64,000 bases of DNA from Prorocentrum cordatum (taxonomy: Eukaryota; Sar; Dinophyceae; Prorocentrales; Prorocentraceae). Location: positions 1 to 64,000 of the forward strand of contig CAUYUJ010016884.1 in the NCBI GenBank assembly GCA_963575745.1. Reading direction: 5' to 3'. The translations under genes and the position numbers were made by a program. A model generated the notes under the pieces. That model was given only the letters and a program-made list of their open reading frames with translations, had not been told where the DNA came from and searched no databases. This document shows, one piece after another, positions 20,598-31,064 of this stretch (its first letter is position 1; the number at the start of each line of letters is the position of its first letter).

Positions 20598-21879
20598 AAT
20601 CCAATCAGCCCGTTTCCTTTTCCAACGAGGTTTGCCTTCCCTGCGTCTGGGCGGGCTTACCTGCGAGGAGTTAGAACGTCCTTGATGGCTCGAGATGGCT
20701 CCAAGACGGCCTCAGAGAGCCCGAGCTTCCAATATGGCCAAATATACTTCAAGGTGGCTCGAGATAGCATCCGACACGAACCAATACGGTTTCAAGTGCC
20801 CTCCAACCCCCCGCGTTCAAACCCACAGAGGCCAAATTTGCACCAACACCAAAGCAAAACACATGTTTTTTGGTGTGTTCGCTTTTTCGCTTCCGATGGG
20901 CTCTTGAGGCGTCAAGATGACCCCGAGATGGCCCAAGGGGCCCCAAGAGGGCCCCAATGGCGTCCAAGAGCGCGAGAGCGCCTTTTTTGGAAGCTCCTAG
21001 GGGTGGGTGGGTGGAATTAAGCCCCCCTCTTTTTGAACAATGGTGGCCACTGCTCCAAGAGGTCCCCTATGCCACCAAAAAGAATTTAAGATCCCCCCCA
21101 AGACCTTCCAAACGAGCACCACATGGCCCGAAGATCCCAATACCTCCGAGAAAACGCTTCCTAGGCGGTTGTTACGCTGCCTGATTTCACTACCACCGTC
21201 AGCACCTGCATCAATAGCAGCATCACTACAACCACCAGCAAGAGCACTTGGCAGCAGCGGTAGCACCAGCAACACCGCCACCACCGTCAGCAGCAGCACC
21301 AGCAGCAGCACCTAGCAGCAGCAGCAGCAACAGCACTAGCACTATCAGCAGCACCAACATCACCACCATTAGCAGCAAATGCATTAGCAGCAGCACCAGC
21401 AGCACCAGCAGCACGATAACCATCGCCAGCATCAGCCAGCACCAGCAGCACCAGCAGCAGCAGCAGCACCACCACCACCACCAACAGCAACACCAGCACC
21501 ATCAGCAGCACCACAGCAGCGCCAGCAGCATCACGAGAACCAGCAACACCAGCAGCACCCGCAGCAAAACTACCAGAAGCAGCAGCACCACCAGCACCCA
21601 CAGCACCACCAGCGGCAATGACACCAGCAGCAGCGCCAGCAACACCTGCCCAGCAGCAGCAGCACCACCAGCACCAGCACCAGCAGCAGCGCCAGCAGCA
21701 CGAGAATCAGCAACACCAGCAGTAGCACCAGCAGCAGCAGCAGTGCCAGCAGCAGCAGCAACAGCACCAGCAGCAGCACCCGCACCCTTCGCTACCAGAG
21801 ATCTCCCCAATTCAACAGTAGTGCCCGCGCTGTTTCACTATGGATGGGCTGGTGGGGATACGCGAAGTGTCAAGAATTT
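20598..21879 (+). mobile_element. family A inverted-end element, copy A4
   Basis: The right end TGGATGGGCTGGTGGGGATA then CGCGAAGTGTCAAGAATTT (21841-21879) is clear. The left end near 20598 (AATCAGCCCGTTTCC...TTCCAACGAGGTTTGCC) is a diverged match to A1/A2. The interior has GGCTCCAAGACGGCC units, the box TTCGCTTTTTCGCTTCCGAT (20878-20897) and an AGC/ACC trinucleotide tract (21220-21780). It mirrors A3 across the three-gene block. Confidence 0.6.
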
Positions 21880-22980
21880 CGTTTAAGTTAGCATTGAAAT
21901 TATAGGCGCGAACAACAGAAACAGAAATTTAATCAGGTTAACATCATGCGCACGAATGTAATTACAACCTGCGAAAATCTTGTTCCGAACATGGAAATAT
22001 ACGAATCCAGATTGCATGCTGAAAAAATCGACCTCCGAACATGGAACTCACAGAAAGCATGTTAGCAAAATCGCAAACAGTTTGGAACCAAAACCATTGA
22101 AATTTAGAACCCACTGGCTACTTACGGGCTACTTACGGGCTACTTACGCGGCTACTTACGGACTACTTACGGGCTACTTACGGGCTACTTACGGGCTACT
22201 TACGGGCTACTTATAAGTTACTTATAAGTTACTTATAAGTAGGCCGTAAGTTCATAAGTTACTTATAACTAGCATAAGTACTTATAAGTACCCCCGCCGC
22301 GCGCAGTATCAGGACCACTCGGGGCGTCTTGAAGCCCTCCTGGGGCGACTTCCAGGCTTCGTTCGTTGTTTCGAGGCTAGGTTCGGCATCCTGGACATCT
22401 GGGAAGCCACAGAGGCGTAGTTAGATTTGGACGGCGCTGGGAGCGGGACCTGGGCCAGGGCCAGGGCCAGAGCGGGCCGGGAGCCAGGGCCAGGGCGGGG
22501 GCGGGGGCTGGGCCGAAGCTGGGGCTGGGGCCGAGGCCGGGCCAGGGCCGGCAGGGGCCAGGGGCGGGGTCGAGGCCGGGACTGGGCCGGGGCCGGGGCC
22601 GGCGGGGAGGGAGCTGGGGCCGGCCGGGACCAGGGCCAGGGCGGGAGTTGTGGGGGCCGTAGTAAAGAGACAATCGCTTCACGCGCGGCCGCACGTAGCA
22701 TACTTATAAGCATGCTTGTCCGTCCGGCAAGCGCTGTTATAAGTCTGGCAAGCGCACTCATAAACCGAGCGGCTGGGGCGGAAGCAGTCATAAGTAAAAT
22801 TCACATACCAAATGAATCGATGGAATTGCCAGGCTTGCGATCCGATTTATAATTGTTGGCGCACCTGGTTCTATACAGTTGGTAACCAGATAGTGCGGCG
22901 AACGATTCAATTAGGTTTGGTTAATCATTTCGGCTCTGGTTTCTTGTCAACACTTAGCCTTAGATAGCTTCACTTAGCTT
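21880..22980. repeat. CTACTTACGGG minisatellite and GGCCAGGGCC-rich tract
   Basis: 22110-22290 is built of GGGCTACTTACGGGCTACTT and TTATAAGTTAC units. 22424-22650 is a GGGCCAGGGCCGGG-rich tract. The short sequence TTATAAGT recurs at 22705-22790. No supported exon. Confidence 0.8.
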
Positions 22981-23039
22981 TACATGGCTTACTCTCAATT
23001 ACTATTGCGCGGGTTTCCCGCCGTAGCGGCGAGCCCCTG

Positions 23040-23530
23040 GGATCAGGGGCGGGGCGCGGGGGCGTGGGGCATGGAGTTGCAAGACGGCTGCAGCGGGGGC
23101 AGGGGCGGTTGCAACGGGGGCACGGAAAGGGGGACGGGAGGGGAATTGAGAGAAATTTGGCAGGCCAGGCGTTCTTCCATTTTCCTCGGTTAGATCCATG
23201 CCGCGGCCTTCGTCGGAAACCTGGGCCCAAAAAGCGGCGAACGGTTTATTTAGCGCGGGGAGAAGGGCGATAGACGAGCGATAGACGAGCGATAGACCGC
23301 CCTGGTCTATCGCTCGTCTATCGCTCGTCTGTCGTTCGTCTGTCGCCCGTTTACGGGCACACCTTGTGACACCTTGCCCCCGCGAAGACTAGACCGTGGG
23401 AAAAAAGGAAGGGAACATGGGGGGCATGGACGGCTGCAACGGGGGCAGGGAAATGAGGAGGGGAACGTGGGGGGCATGGGCGGCTGCAGCGGGGGCAGGG
23501 AAAGGGGGAAGGGAGGGGGGGGAACCCAAG
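23040..23530. repeat. GGCTGCAGCGGGGGCAGGG repeats with a cruciform at 23268-23334
   Basis: Several spaced copies of a GGCTGCAACGGGGGCAGGG unit (23080-23125, 23420-23450, 23478-23510) flank a 67-bp inverted repeat. The repeat has 31-base arms (GATAGACGAGCGATAGACGA type) with one mismatch around the 5-base loop GCCCT at 23299-23303. Confidence 0.85.
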
Positions 23531-24289
23531 ACATGTCCAAGACGGCTCCCGGAGATGGCCCCATGAAGGGCCGCATCGGTTCAAGACGTCGGCGCAACGC
23601 CGCCGACGCGAAGGGTTCACAGTCACTTAGGTTTGGCTAGCTTCCACTTAGGTTTGGTTAGCTTCAGTTAGATTCACTGATGTTTTCGGCCAGGAAAGTA
23701 ATCTTACAGTTGCGTTCAGTTGCGCTGACTTAGCCAAGCGTTTGTGAATTAATTAGCCGAGTTCGAAGCTATTCGGTTCCGATGAATTGTAAGCATGGTT
23801 TCAAATCTGCTCTCTGATCCCCCGCGTGAAGCACATTACCCCTAGTACCACCCCCCGGGACCGCCCCCTCGGGATCCCCCCCCCGGGACCTCCCCCCCCG
23901 CCTTGGGAAGGGATCCAAGGGAATGGTTTCGCTTCCACCTCCGCGTGAACGATGTTATCCGGCGTATCGGCTTGAGTGGATTGCTTCGCTTTCCCCTCCA
24001 CGTCAACGAGGTTATGTGGCGTAAAACATAAATTTTCACGTCGCCGGGCGCGCTGCCCCAGGACGGCTGGGAAGTCTATACATTGACGCGCCACCGTAAG
24101 ATTATAAACTTCCGAGCCGCCCTGGCGCAGGCACCCCCAACAGCGAATAAGTTGATTCCATGCCGACCCTCACCCGTTAAAGGACGAGGGGTACGTGGTG
24201 ACTCGTTTTGGCGTCGCTGGGGCGTCTGAATTTTGCCGTCGCCTAGGATTTCTCGTGATTTGTCGGGTTCTCATTTTTCTGGCCCCAGA

Positions 24290-24440
24290 AGGCACAGCAC
24301 GGCCCACGAGGCCCCAAAGGTCGTCCCAAGACGGCCCCAGAGGCCCCCCAAAAGGACCGAAAACGGTTCAAGAGGGCCCCCAGACGGCCCAAGAATGTCC
24401 CAAAACAGCCCGCGACGGCCCTAAGAGAACCCCAGGGAGG
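24290..24440. repeat. degenerate GGCCCCAAGA array
   Basis: Family A-type interior units (GGCCCCAGAGGCCCCCCAAA, GGCCCAAGAATG) without recognisable ends. Confidence 0.5.
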
Positions 24441-24597
24441 ACCATCGAGGAGCGCCGTGGATCACCTGGCAAGAATATGCACGCACGACATCGCAAAATG
24501 CACAGGAAATGGACGTCCGAACGATGGCGAGCCAGGGCGGCGGGGAAATTATTGGCGGGGCCATGATCTCTCCTCGGATTTCATGGCCCGGGCTCAA

Positions 24598-24770
24598 GGG
24601 ACGGGGGTCACTGCAAACGGGGGTCAGCCAGGCCGCCAGATCTTGCAGGATCCCGTTGGGCCACAGGTGCAGTGACCCGGGCTTGGGCGCAGGATCTACA
24701 GAATCTTCCAGGATTTCGCAAAGCCCGACGGACCCGGGTTTGGATTGACCTGGGCCAGTAGATCCCCGAA
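24598..24770 (+). mobile_element. family F inverted-end repeat, copy 1
   Basis: Begins GACGGGGGTCACTGCAAACG, has an internal GATCTTGCAGGATCC motif and ends near GGGTTTGGATTGACCTGGG, followed by CCAGTAGATCCCC. Ends are inverted relative to each other. Other copies are at 43850-44036 and 56461-56613. Confidence 0.65.
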
Positions 24771-25324
24771 GTAGGGCTTGGCATCGCTCGGACGTGTGTA
24801 TTTTTCTTCGGCGGGGATCATTGAGGAGCGTCCTAGATCATCCTGCGGGAGGGAAACAAAAACACGCACGAAACCGAAAAATGCACGGGGCATGGACGTC
24901 CGAACGATGGCAACAGGGGGGGATATCATGATCTCGTGGCCCCTTTTCCTTTTCCCCGCGCGTCCCTAGGCCCCCCCCTGGGCCGCGCACGTGCCTCGGG
25001 CCAGGCGTTGCGACCTCCCTCTCTCGGGCGCCCCTGAGGATGACACCTGCGCTCCGCGCGGTCCTCACGCCGCTCGTCACGCTCGGGCCGGCCAGAACGG
25101 GCGCCTCGGGCTGCCACGGCAGCCTGGCGGGGTGGATTTATTCGCTGGTCATCCCGCTGGGGGACATCCGCGTGGCGCAGGAGGACCCAGGCCTTCCCCC
25201 AGACATGTTCGAATTTTGACGAAAATCAAGACAGGACTTCTGTGGCCGTTTGGGGCCTCTGGGGGCCCTCACTGGGCCCCAGGACCGCCAACAAATTCTT
25301 GACGTTTCGCGTATCCCCTCCAGT

Positions 25325-25345
25325 TCCGTAGCCCTCTGGCTCAAG
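25325..25345 (+). other. second DinoSL relic
   Basis: TCCGTAGCC then CTCT then GGCTCAAG: identical to DinoSL over its first nine and last eight bases, with four bases in place of the central five (ATTTT). It follows CTCCAG, a possible acceptor, which is also the end of a family A terminus (AAATTCTTGACGTTTCGCG at 25286-25304). A second partial match, CCGTGTCGGCTCGAG, follows immediately at 25346-25360, as in relics produced by repeated rounds of retroposition. The GCCCTCTGG core overlaps a word also found in family A left ends, so this call is weaker than the one at 1789. Confidence 0.6.
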
Positions 25346-25984
25346 CCGTGTCGGCTCGAGGTTGGTCGGCGCGACCTGGGTCCGCTGCTTCCGGGGCCGG
25401 CCGGATGGAGCCGCCCTCTGCACGGCGGCGACGGTTGCGCCGCGCCGCCGCCGTCCGCGCCGCTCCGGCGCCGCCCCCTGGCCGCCCGCCCGCTGGGTGG
25501 GCCGCCGGCCCGGCCTTTGCGGCCGCTGGCGCTGGCCTGGCCGGCGTTCGCTCGCGCCGCCTGCCCCTCGGGCGGGCCGTCTCCGGCCCGGCCGCCGCCG
25601 CCGCCGCCGCCTCCGGCGGCGCGGCCCTTGGGCGCTGCCGCTGCCGCCTGCCCGGCCGCCGCTGCCGCGGCCGCCTGCGGCGCGCGCGGCCTTGGCGCAG
25701 CGCCGCGGCGGCCGCCGGCCTTTGGCTGGCCGTCGCCGTCGCGGCCCGGGCGGCCCTGCTGGCTGTTGGCCGCGCGCGCGGCGCGCGCACACTGCTGCCG
25801 CGGCCGCCCTTCCTGCGGCGGCCGCGGGCAGCTCCGCGCGGCGGCGGATGCTCCCCGCCGGCGGCGGCGGCCGCGGCCGCCCCCGCGGCCGCCGGCGGCG
25901 CGGCCGCCGCTTCTGCTGCTGTCGCGGCGGCGGCGGTTGGCGCGGTGGCCTGCGCCGCCGCGGCGGCACGAGGCCTGCCCGACG

Positions 25985-27057
25985 GCCGGCCCCCCGGCCA
26001 GCCTCCCGGCAAGCCCGACTGCCAGCCCCTCGGCCAGCTTGGCGGCCTGCACCCCGTGCCGCCCGACTGCCAGCCTCACGGTCTGCCTGACTGCCAGCCC
26101 CGATGACCCGCCCGACGGCCAGCCCCAAGGCCAACCCCACGGCCAGCCCGTCGGCCCGCCCGATTGCCAGCACCCAGCCTGCAGTCCAACGGCCAGCCCG
26201 GCCAGCCCCACGGCCAGCCCGACGGCCAGCCCCGGGGCCAGCCCGACTGCCAGCCCCGCGGCCAGCCCCACGGCCAGCCCCACGGCCAGCCCCACGGCCA
26301 GCCCCACGGACAGCCCCACAGCCAGCCCGACGGCCAGCCCGTCGGCCAGCCCCACGGCCAGCCCCACGGCCAGCCCCACGGCCAGCCCGACGGCCAGCCC
26401 CACGGCCAGCCCGACTGCCAGCCCCGCGGCCAGCCCTGCGGCCAGACCCAGGGCAAGCCCGACGGCCAGCCCCACGGCCAGCCCTATGGCCAACCGGACT
26501 GCCAGCCCCACGGCCAGCCTGACGGCCAGCCCGTTTGCCGGCCCCACGGCCAGCCCGACTCCAGCCCCACGACCAGCCCCACGGCCTCCCACACGACCAG
26601 GCCTACGGCCAGTCCCGCGGCCAGCCCGACTTTCAACCCCACGACCAGCCCCACGGCCAGCCCCACAGCCAGCCCGACCGACAGCCCCTCGGTCAGCCCG
26701 ACTGCCAGCCCCTCGGCCTGCCCCACGGCCAACCCGACTGCCAGCCCCGCGACCAGTCCAGCGGCCAACCCGACCGCCAGCTGCCCGACAGCTAGCCCCG
26801 CAGCCAGCCCCGCGGCCAGTCTCATGGCCAGCTTGACGACCAGCCCCACGACCAGTGCGACGCTTCACCCGACACCGCTCCCAACGCCCAATTTGACGCC
26901 CCACCCAACACTCGACCTGAGGCCTTGCCCGACGCCTAGTCCCACGGCCAGCTCCTCGGCCAGCCCGACGGCCAGCCCGACGTCCTGCCCGACAGCGAAG
27001 CCACCCTCCAGACGGCACTGGGAAGTTCCACCGCGCACACGCGTCAGCCTTCCCTGA
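25985..27057 (+). CDS. Ser-Pro-Thr-Ala tandem-repeat protein (frameshifted)
   Basis: A 12-bp unit encoding Ser-Pro-Thr-Ala repeats about 80 times. In this plus-strand frame nearly all unit-to-unit variation falls at third codon positions (CCC/CCG for Pro; ACG/ACT/ACA for Thr), while the other frames would change amino acids. That favours translation of the plus strand. The frame is displaced by one base between about 26102 and 26180 and again near 26555, then runs to TGA at 27055-27057 with a degenerate tail (TLHPTPLPTPNLTPHPTLDL). The 25380-25980 stretch upstream is about 85% GC and Ala/Pro/Arg-rich in all frames; the start codon cannot be chosen. Extracellular mucin-like or structural use is conceivable but not shown. 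Confidence 0.45.
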
Positions 27058-28608
27058 CGAGCGGGACAGCGAAGCCATCAGGGTCCTACAGCTGGTTTCG
27101 AGGAGCCCTTTGGCCCCTATTTGCCCTCCCTCCCCTGCCAGCGGCTCGACGCGGGCGGGCGCCTCTACAAGCAGCCACGGGGCAACCCCTGCATCCCTGC
27201 AAAGCGCGCCAGACCCCCCCCCTCTCGGGCGGGGGCGCGAGCTCGACCGCCGAGACGGGCCAGCAGCCCAACCGGGGGGCATCCTTGACGCCTTGGACAG
27301 GAAGTGGGTGGGCCCCCAGGCTGCCCCCCGATCGCAAGCATCCAGGGCCAAGGGGCTCCCGCACTGGAAGGCCGCTCTATAGAGCCCGGGCCCACGACTC
27401 CCAATGGGAACCCCACGGTGTGTCACCGCGCGATACGATCAGGTATCTTCAGGTCACCCTGGGTGCGTCGTTCACAGCCGTCTGGCGCGCCTTTGCCGCG
27501 CAACGCGCTGCCCCTGGCACCGCGCGCGCTTCCGACACGCGTCGGCACGACCAGCGAACCTGCGCCGTCTTCCTGACCTCAGTTCACAGCGACAGCTGCG
27601 ATGTTCAGGCCATGAGCGACTCATTGGGCCTGGGTATCGACTGGGCGCTGGCGCGTGGACAACACCTGGGACATCTCGTCGGCGCGAATAGGGGGCGCCA
27701 GGCACCCCCGCGAGATGGTCGGGATCCTGTGGGCGCCGACACTGGCCGCGCCGAGCAACCGAGAGCCCATACATTAGAAACGGTATCGACAGTGACACCG
27801 AGTGTGGGGCACCACCCAGTTTCGCTGAGATGCGGTTTTGACATCACACCGGGCATGTGGACTGGCAGCCCACCGTGGTTGTCCTTGTGAACACAAACTG
27901 CTCGAGTACTTATTCCCCCCTCCTCTCACACCTTGTGCCTGGCGCGCGCTTCCTTCCCGACCCTCCTGCGTCCTGATGCTGCAGTGGTTAGCTGCCGCAC
28001 CGGGGTGCCTACCGTGCCTGGCGTGCACTCCCCATCCTCTCCTCCTGCATCCTTATGCCACAGCGGTTAGCTGTTGCACCCGCGCCGCGTGCCTGGCGCA
28101 CTTCCTTCCCTCCCCTCCTGCATCCTACTGCTGCAGCGGTTGCCGCTCATGCCGCATGCTGCATCCCCTGCTGCATCCTACTGCTGCATCCCTCCCCTCA
28201 TGCCGCCGCGGCCAGCTGTTGCACCGTGGTGCTCTCCCTCCTGTTTCGCAGGGTTCCTCCCTGGCGGCTGGGGTTTGCTGCCCAATGCTGCTTCCTGATG
28301 GCGTCCAGGTGGTCTGGAAGTCATGCAAGGGCTCACGCAGGGAACGGTGCTGCGTCACATTCGCTGAGGTCAGGTGCCCCCTGGCCTGCTCCTGGCTGGC
28401 GTCGGCCCCTCACTGATGACCGGAAGGTTCCAGTGGTTTCTCGCTGCATTGCCTACCGTACGGTACCTGGACCTCGGGTTCGGCAAGCGTGGCTCTATAC
28501 AGTTGTACGCTCGTTGGCCGGAGTTTTCCTGCATGGACTTCGCTTTCGACAAGTGGTACAGGTTTCACTGCCGTTTGCAGTCTTGGCGGTGTTGAGGTTG
28601 CCTGTCTT
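27058..28608. other. no supported gene
   Basis: GC-balanced sequence with short TGCTGCATCCT-like repeats (27970-28250). Several open frames exist on both strands but none has protein-like composition, homology to other parts of the window, or convincing splice sites. Confidence 0.4.
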
Positions 28609-28960
28609 CACTCTTGCGCCGACACGATGTTTTGACATCTGTGTCGCCTACTTCACGGATTGCATCTGGGTGTGCCTGTCGGTCTAGTTCGTCTCTGACG
28701 GTGCTGTTTGTCTGACTCGCACCGAGCGATCGACCTCTGCGTGTTTATGGTCTTGCCGACGCGCCTTGTTGGCTGCGCGTACTTGCTGGCCGCCACCAGG
28801 ATTTCCAACGCCACCGGGCTTGGGAGGATCGGTTCTGGCTTTCTAAGTGGCTGCCCGCTCGCTCACTTCGCTTGCCTTTCTTTTCCTGCTGCCTGGTCGC
28901 GGCCCGACTAGTGTTCGGACGGCGTTCGACCCGCCTCGCGAGCCTGTTGACCAAAAAGTA
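28609..28960 (+). repeat. 350-bp dispersed repeat X, copy 1 (copy 2 at 36000-36350)
   Basis: Starts CTCTTGCGCCGACACGATGT and ends GAGCCTGTTGACCAAAAAGT just before ATCCCCTCCAG. The copy at 36000-36350 is roughly 90% identical by eye over the full length and also ends directly before a family A terminus (ATTCCCACCAG at 36350). Both contain CCACCAGGATTTCCAACGCC. No coding frame is conserved between copies. Confidence 0.85.
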
Positions 28961-29237
28961 TCCCCTCCAGCCTTCCGTCCCCTGTCAGTTGGCCCTGTGG
29001 GATACTGGTCCGCCGGTTCGGGAGTCGTTCGGCCTTTTTGAACGGCCAGGCGTGTCACCTTGCCCTGACTCCTGGCGCCCTGCGGCGACAAGGTCCAACT
29101 CACGTACTGGGCGATTCAGCTCCCATGGGACTCGCACGTTTGCAGCTTCCTGGCAGACCCAGCAACAGCTTGCAGTCCCCACCTTCGGCGCTGCACCTCA
29201 GCCACACCGCAGATGACCCCCCCTGCGGCAGGTCCTG

Positions 29238-29355
29238 CCTAGCTCGGCGCGCGCGCCGGCAATTTGGTTCGCTCGTAGCCCGTGCCAGCTGTGCTTTTGT
29301 TGCTGGCGCCTTCGCCTGTGGCCGCGACGTAAAAGTATCCCCTCCAACCCATCCA
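29238..29355 (+). repeat. dispersed repeat Y, copy 1 (copy 2 at 44643-44762)
   Basis: GGCAATTTGGTTCGCTCGTA and GCGCCTTCGCCTGTGGC are matched at 44643-44762. In both places the unit runs straight into ATCC(C)...CCCATCCAG, the reverse family A terminus. Confidence 0.75.
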
Positions 29356-30775
29356 GGCACAATTGGAAACCTATTGGGGGCCTCTTGGAGGGTATCCTGA
29401 GCCATACTCAGCTATGTTTGACCGTTGTGCGGCTGTCTTCAAGCTTCTTGGAGGTATGTCGGAAGCTATTTTCAGTGTTGCCGGACTTCCTGGGGCCATT
29501 TTAAATGGAGTTGGAGGAGGAGGAGGAGGAGGAGGAGGAGGAGGAAGAAGCGGATGAGGAGGAGGAGGAGGAAACATATAGAAGGAGGAGGCGGTGGAAG
29601 AGGAGAAGTAGGAGGACGAGGAGGAGATGAGGAAAAGGAGGAGGAGGATGGAGGAGGCAGGAAATGAGGAGGGAAGGAACGGACGATGACAAGTAGGATG
29701 AAAAGTTGGGTGTTGCAAGTATGTTGTTGTAGGGCCTCTTGGGGCACGCTTGGGGCCCTATTGGAGCTCATGTCGGGGATCTTGGAGCCTTCTTGGGGCT
29801 CCTTTGAGGAGTTTGGAAGGCCTCTTGGGGCCATTTTGGCCCCCATAAACCATTTTGGCCCCCGTTGCCAACGTCGTTTTGGAGACGCGGACATCATGGA
29901 CGTGGTGTCCTGGTGATCTCGCTCGAGCCGGGCCAACTAGCAGATTGCTTCTTTGTTGCGACGGCGGTTTCGCGTCAGAGCGCGGTGCTGCAGCCAGCTC
30001 CCTCATCGATCTGTCCACCGAGAGACAGGTCGTCGTGGGCACCAGAGGCACGCACATGTGCAGTTTTCGCAGCGCCTTCGAGGCCGAAGCGGTGGCTCTC
30101 GACGAAGGTTTAGATGCGTTCCTGGCCGTTTGCAGGTAGGCATTTCCCCCCCTCCCTCCTGCTTCCTCCCGTTGTTTCTTTCACTTGGCATATCAGTTTC
30201 CGGAGTAGACTTGTAGCATCATGTTCTCTCAACGTGCGCTTCATGAGGCTTGGCACGCGCGCAAAGAAAAGAAAAAGAGGGGGAGGGGGGGGGGAATCAG
30301 GCCCCCCCTTGGAGGCTCAACAATGGCGTCTTGATGCCCTCTTGGACTGCTCTTGGGCGCTCTTGGGCCCCTCTGGGGGCTCTCGTGGGCCGTCTGGGGG
30401 CCCCCGTAAGGCTTCAAGAGCCCATCGGAAGCGAAAAAGCGAGAAGACCTCAAGCATGTATTCTCCTTCGGTTTGGGAAGGCTCGGAGTGCACGTGAAAC
30501 CGTCTTGGGGCCGTCTTGAGGCCTTGGATTTTGTCGGAGGCTATCTTGAGGTATCTGGAGCCATCTTGGAGGCCATCGTATGCTCTCCGAGGCTCTCCTG
30601 GAGCCATCTTGGGCGATCTTGGGCGCTCTAATCCCTCGCGGTGCGCGCCGTCCAGACCCAGGGGAGGGGGCAGGGGGAGGAGTAAACCCCCTCCCCCGTG
30701 CAGGGGAAGGAAGGGTCTCGGCAGGGAGAAGACGAACTCGTTAAACCACCCAATTACGCCCAGAGGGCTCGGTTG
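29337..30775 (-). mobile_element. family A sequence in reverse orientation, split by an exon
   Basis: Begins ATCCCCTCCAACCCATCCAG (29337) and ends GTTAAACCACCCAATTACGC then CCAGAGGGCTC (about 30739-30770), the two reverse family A termini. The box CGGAAGCGAAAAAGCGAGAA (30427-30446) is present. A (GGA)n tract lies at 29511-29660. An RNase H-like exon at 29944-30135 sits in the middle, so this may be two truncated copies in adjacent introns rather than one element. Confidence 0.5.
29944..30135 (+). CDS. RNase H-like exon (fragment)
   Basis: Between a possible acceptor CTAGCAG (29937-29943) and donor GCAG|GTAGGC (30135) one frame reads LLLCCDGGFASERGAAASSL, then THMCSFRSAFEAEAVALDEG and LDAFLAVC. 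The DGG strand, the G-A-A-A hairpin and the E-A-E-A helix match the first half of a type I RNase H fold, as found in non-LTR retrotransposon polyproteins and in plant-type RNase H genes; the Asp and Glu are the first two catalytic carboxylates. The second half, with the later Asp residues, is not in this exon and I did not find it nearby. It may be a retrotransposon remnant or an exon of a split gene. Confidence 0.5.
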
Positions 30776-30907
30776 CAAAACCGGTCCCAGGGAAAGGGTC
30801 AGGATTTCCAGCGGCCCCGCACGGAAAAAACCGAACTTGGCATGTCTGGGTGCTCCTCGGGACAGAGGAACGAACGAGGCTTTCGGCTGTGGTCGGCCTC
30901 CTCGGCC

Positions 30908-31064
30908 GGGGGATTCTCGAGTGGCGGTTTGATGCACCCCCTTTCTCAAACGTCACACTCTCGCCTCGGCGCCGCGCCTCGTTTTTGAAAAAGTGCGCGC
31001 GGCGCCGATGCGAGAGTGATTTTTACAGGAATGAGGCTCTCAGACCGCCACTTGAGAATCCCCC
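30908..31064. mobile_element. 157-bp foldback element
   Basis: Arms GGGGGATTCTCGAGTGGCGG and CCGCCACTTGAGAATCCCCC are at the two ends. Inside, ACACTCTCGCCTCGGCGCCG pairs with CGGCGCCGATGCGAGAGTG. The whole unit can fold into one long hairpin. No gene content. Confidence 0.75.

Noticed and set aside
25138-27426. 762-codon open frame on the minus strand (Gly-Leu-Ala-Val repeats)
   Set aside because: It is the complement of the 12-bp minisatellite; unit variation is synonymous in the plus-strand Ser-Pro-Thr-Ala frame, not here, and the rest is GC-rich sequence that leaves all frames open.
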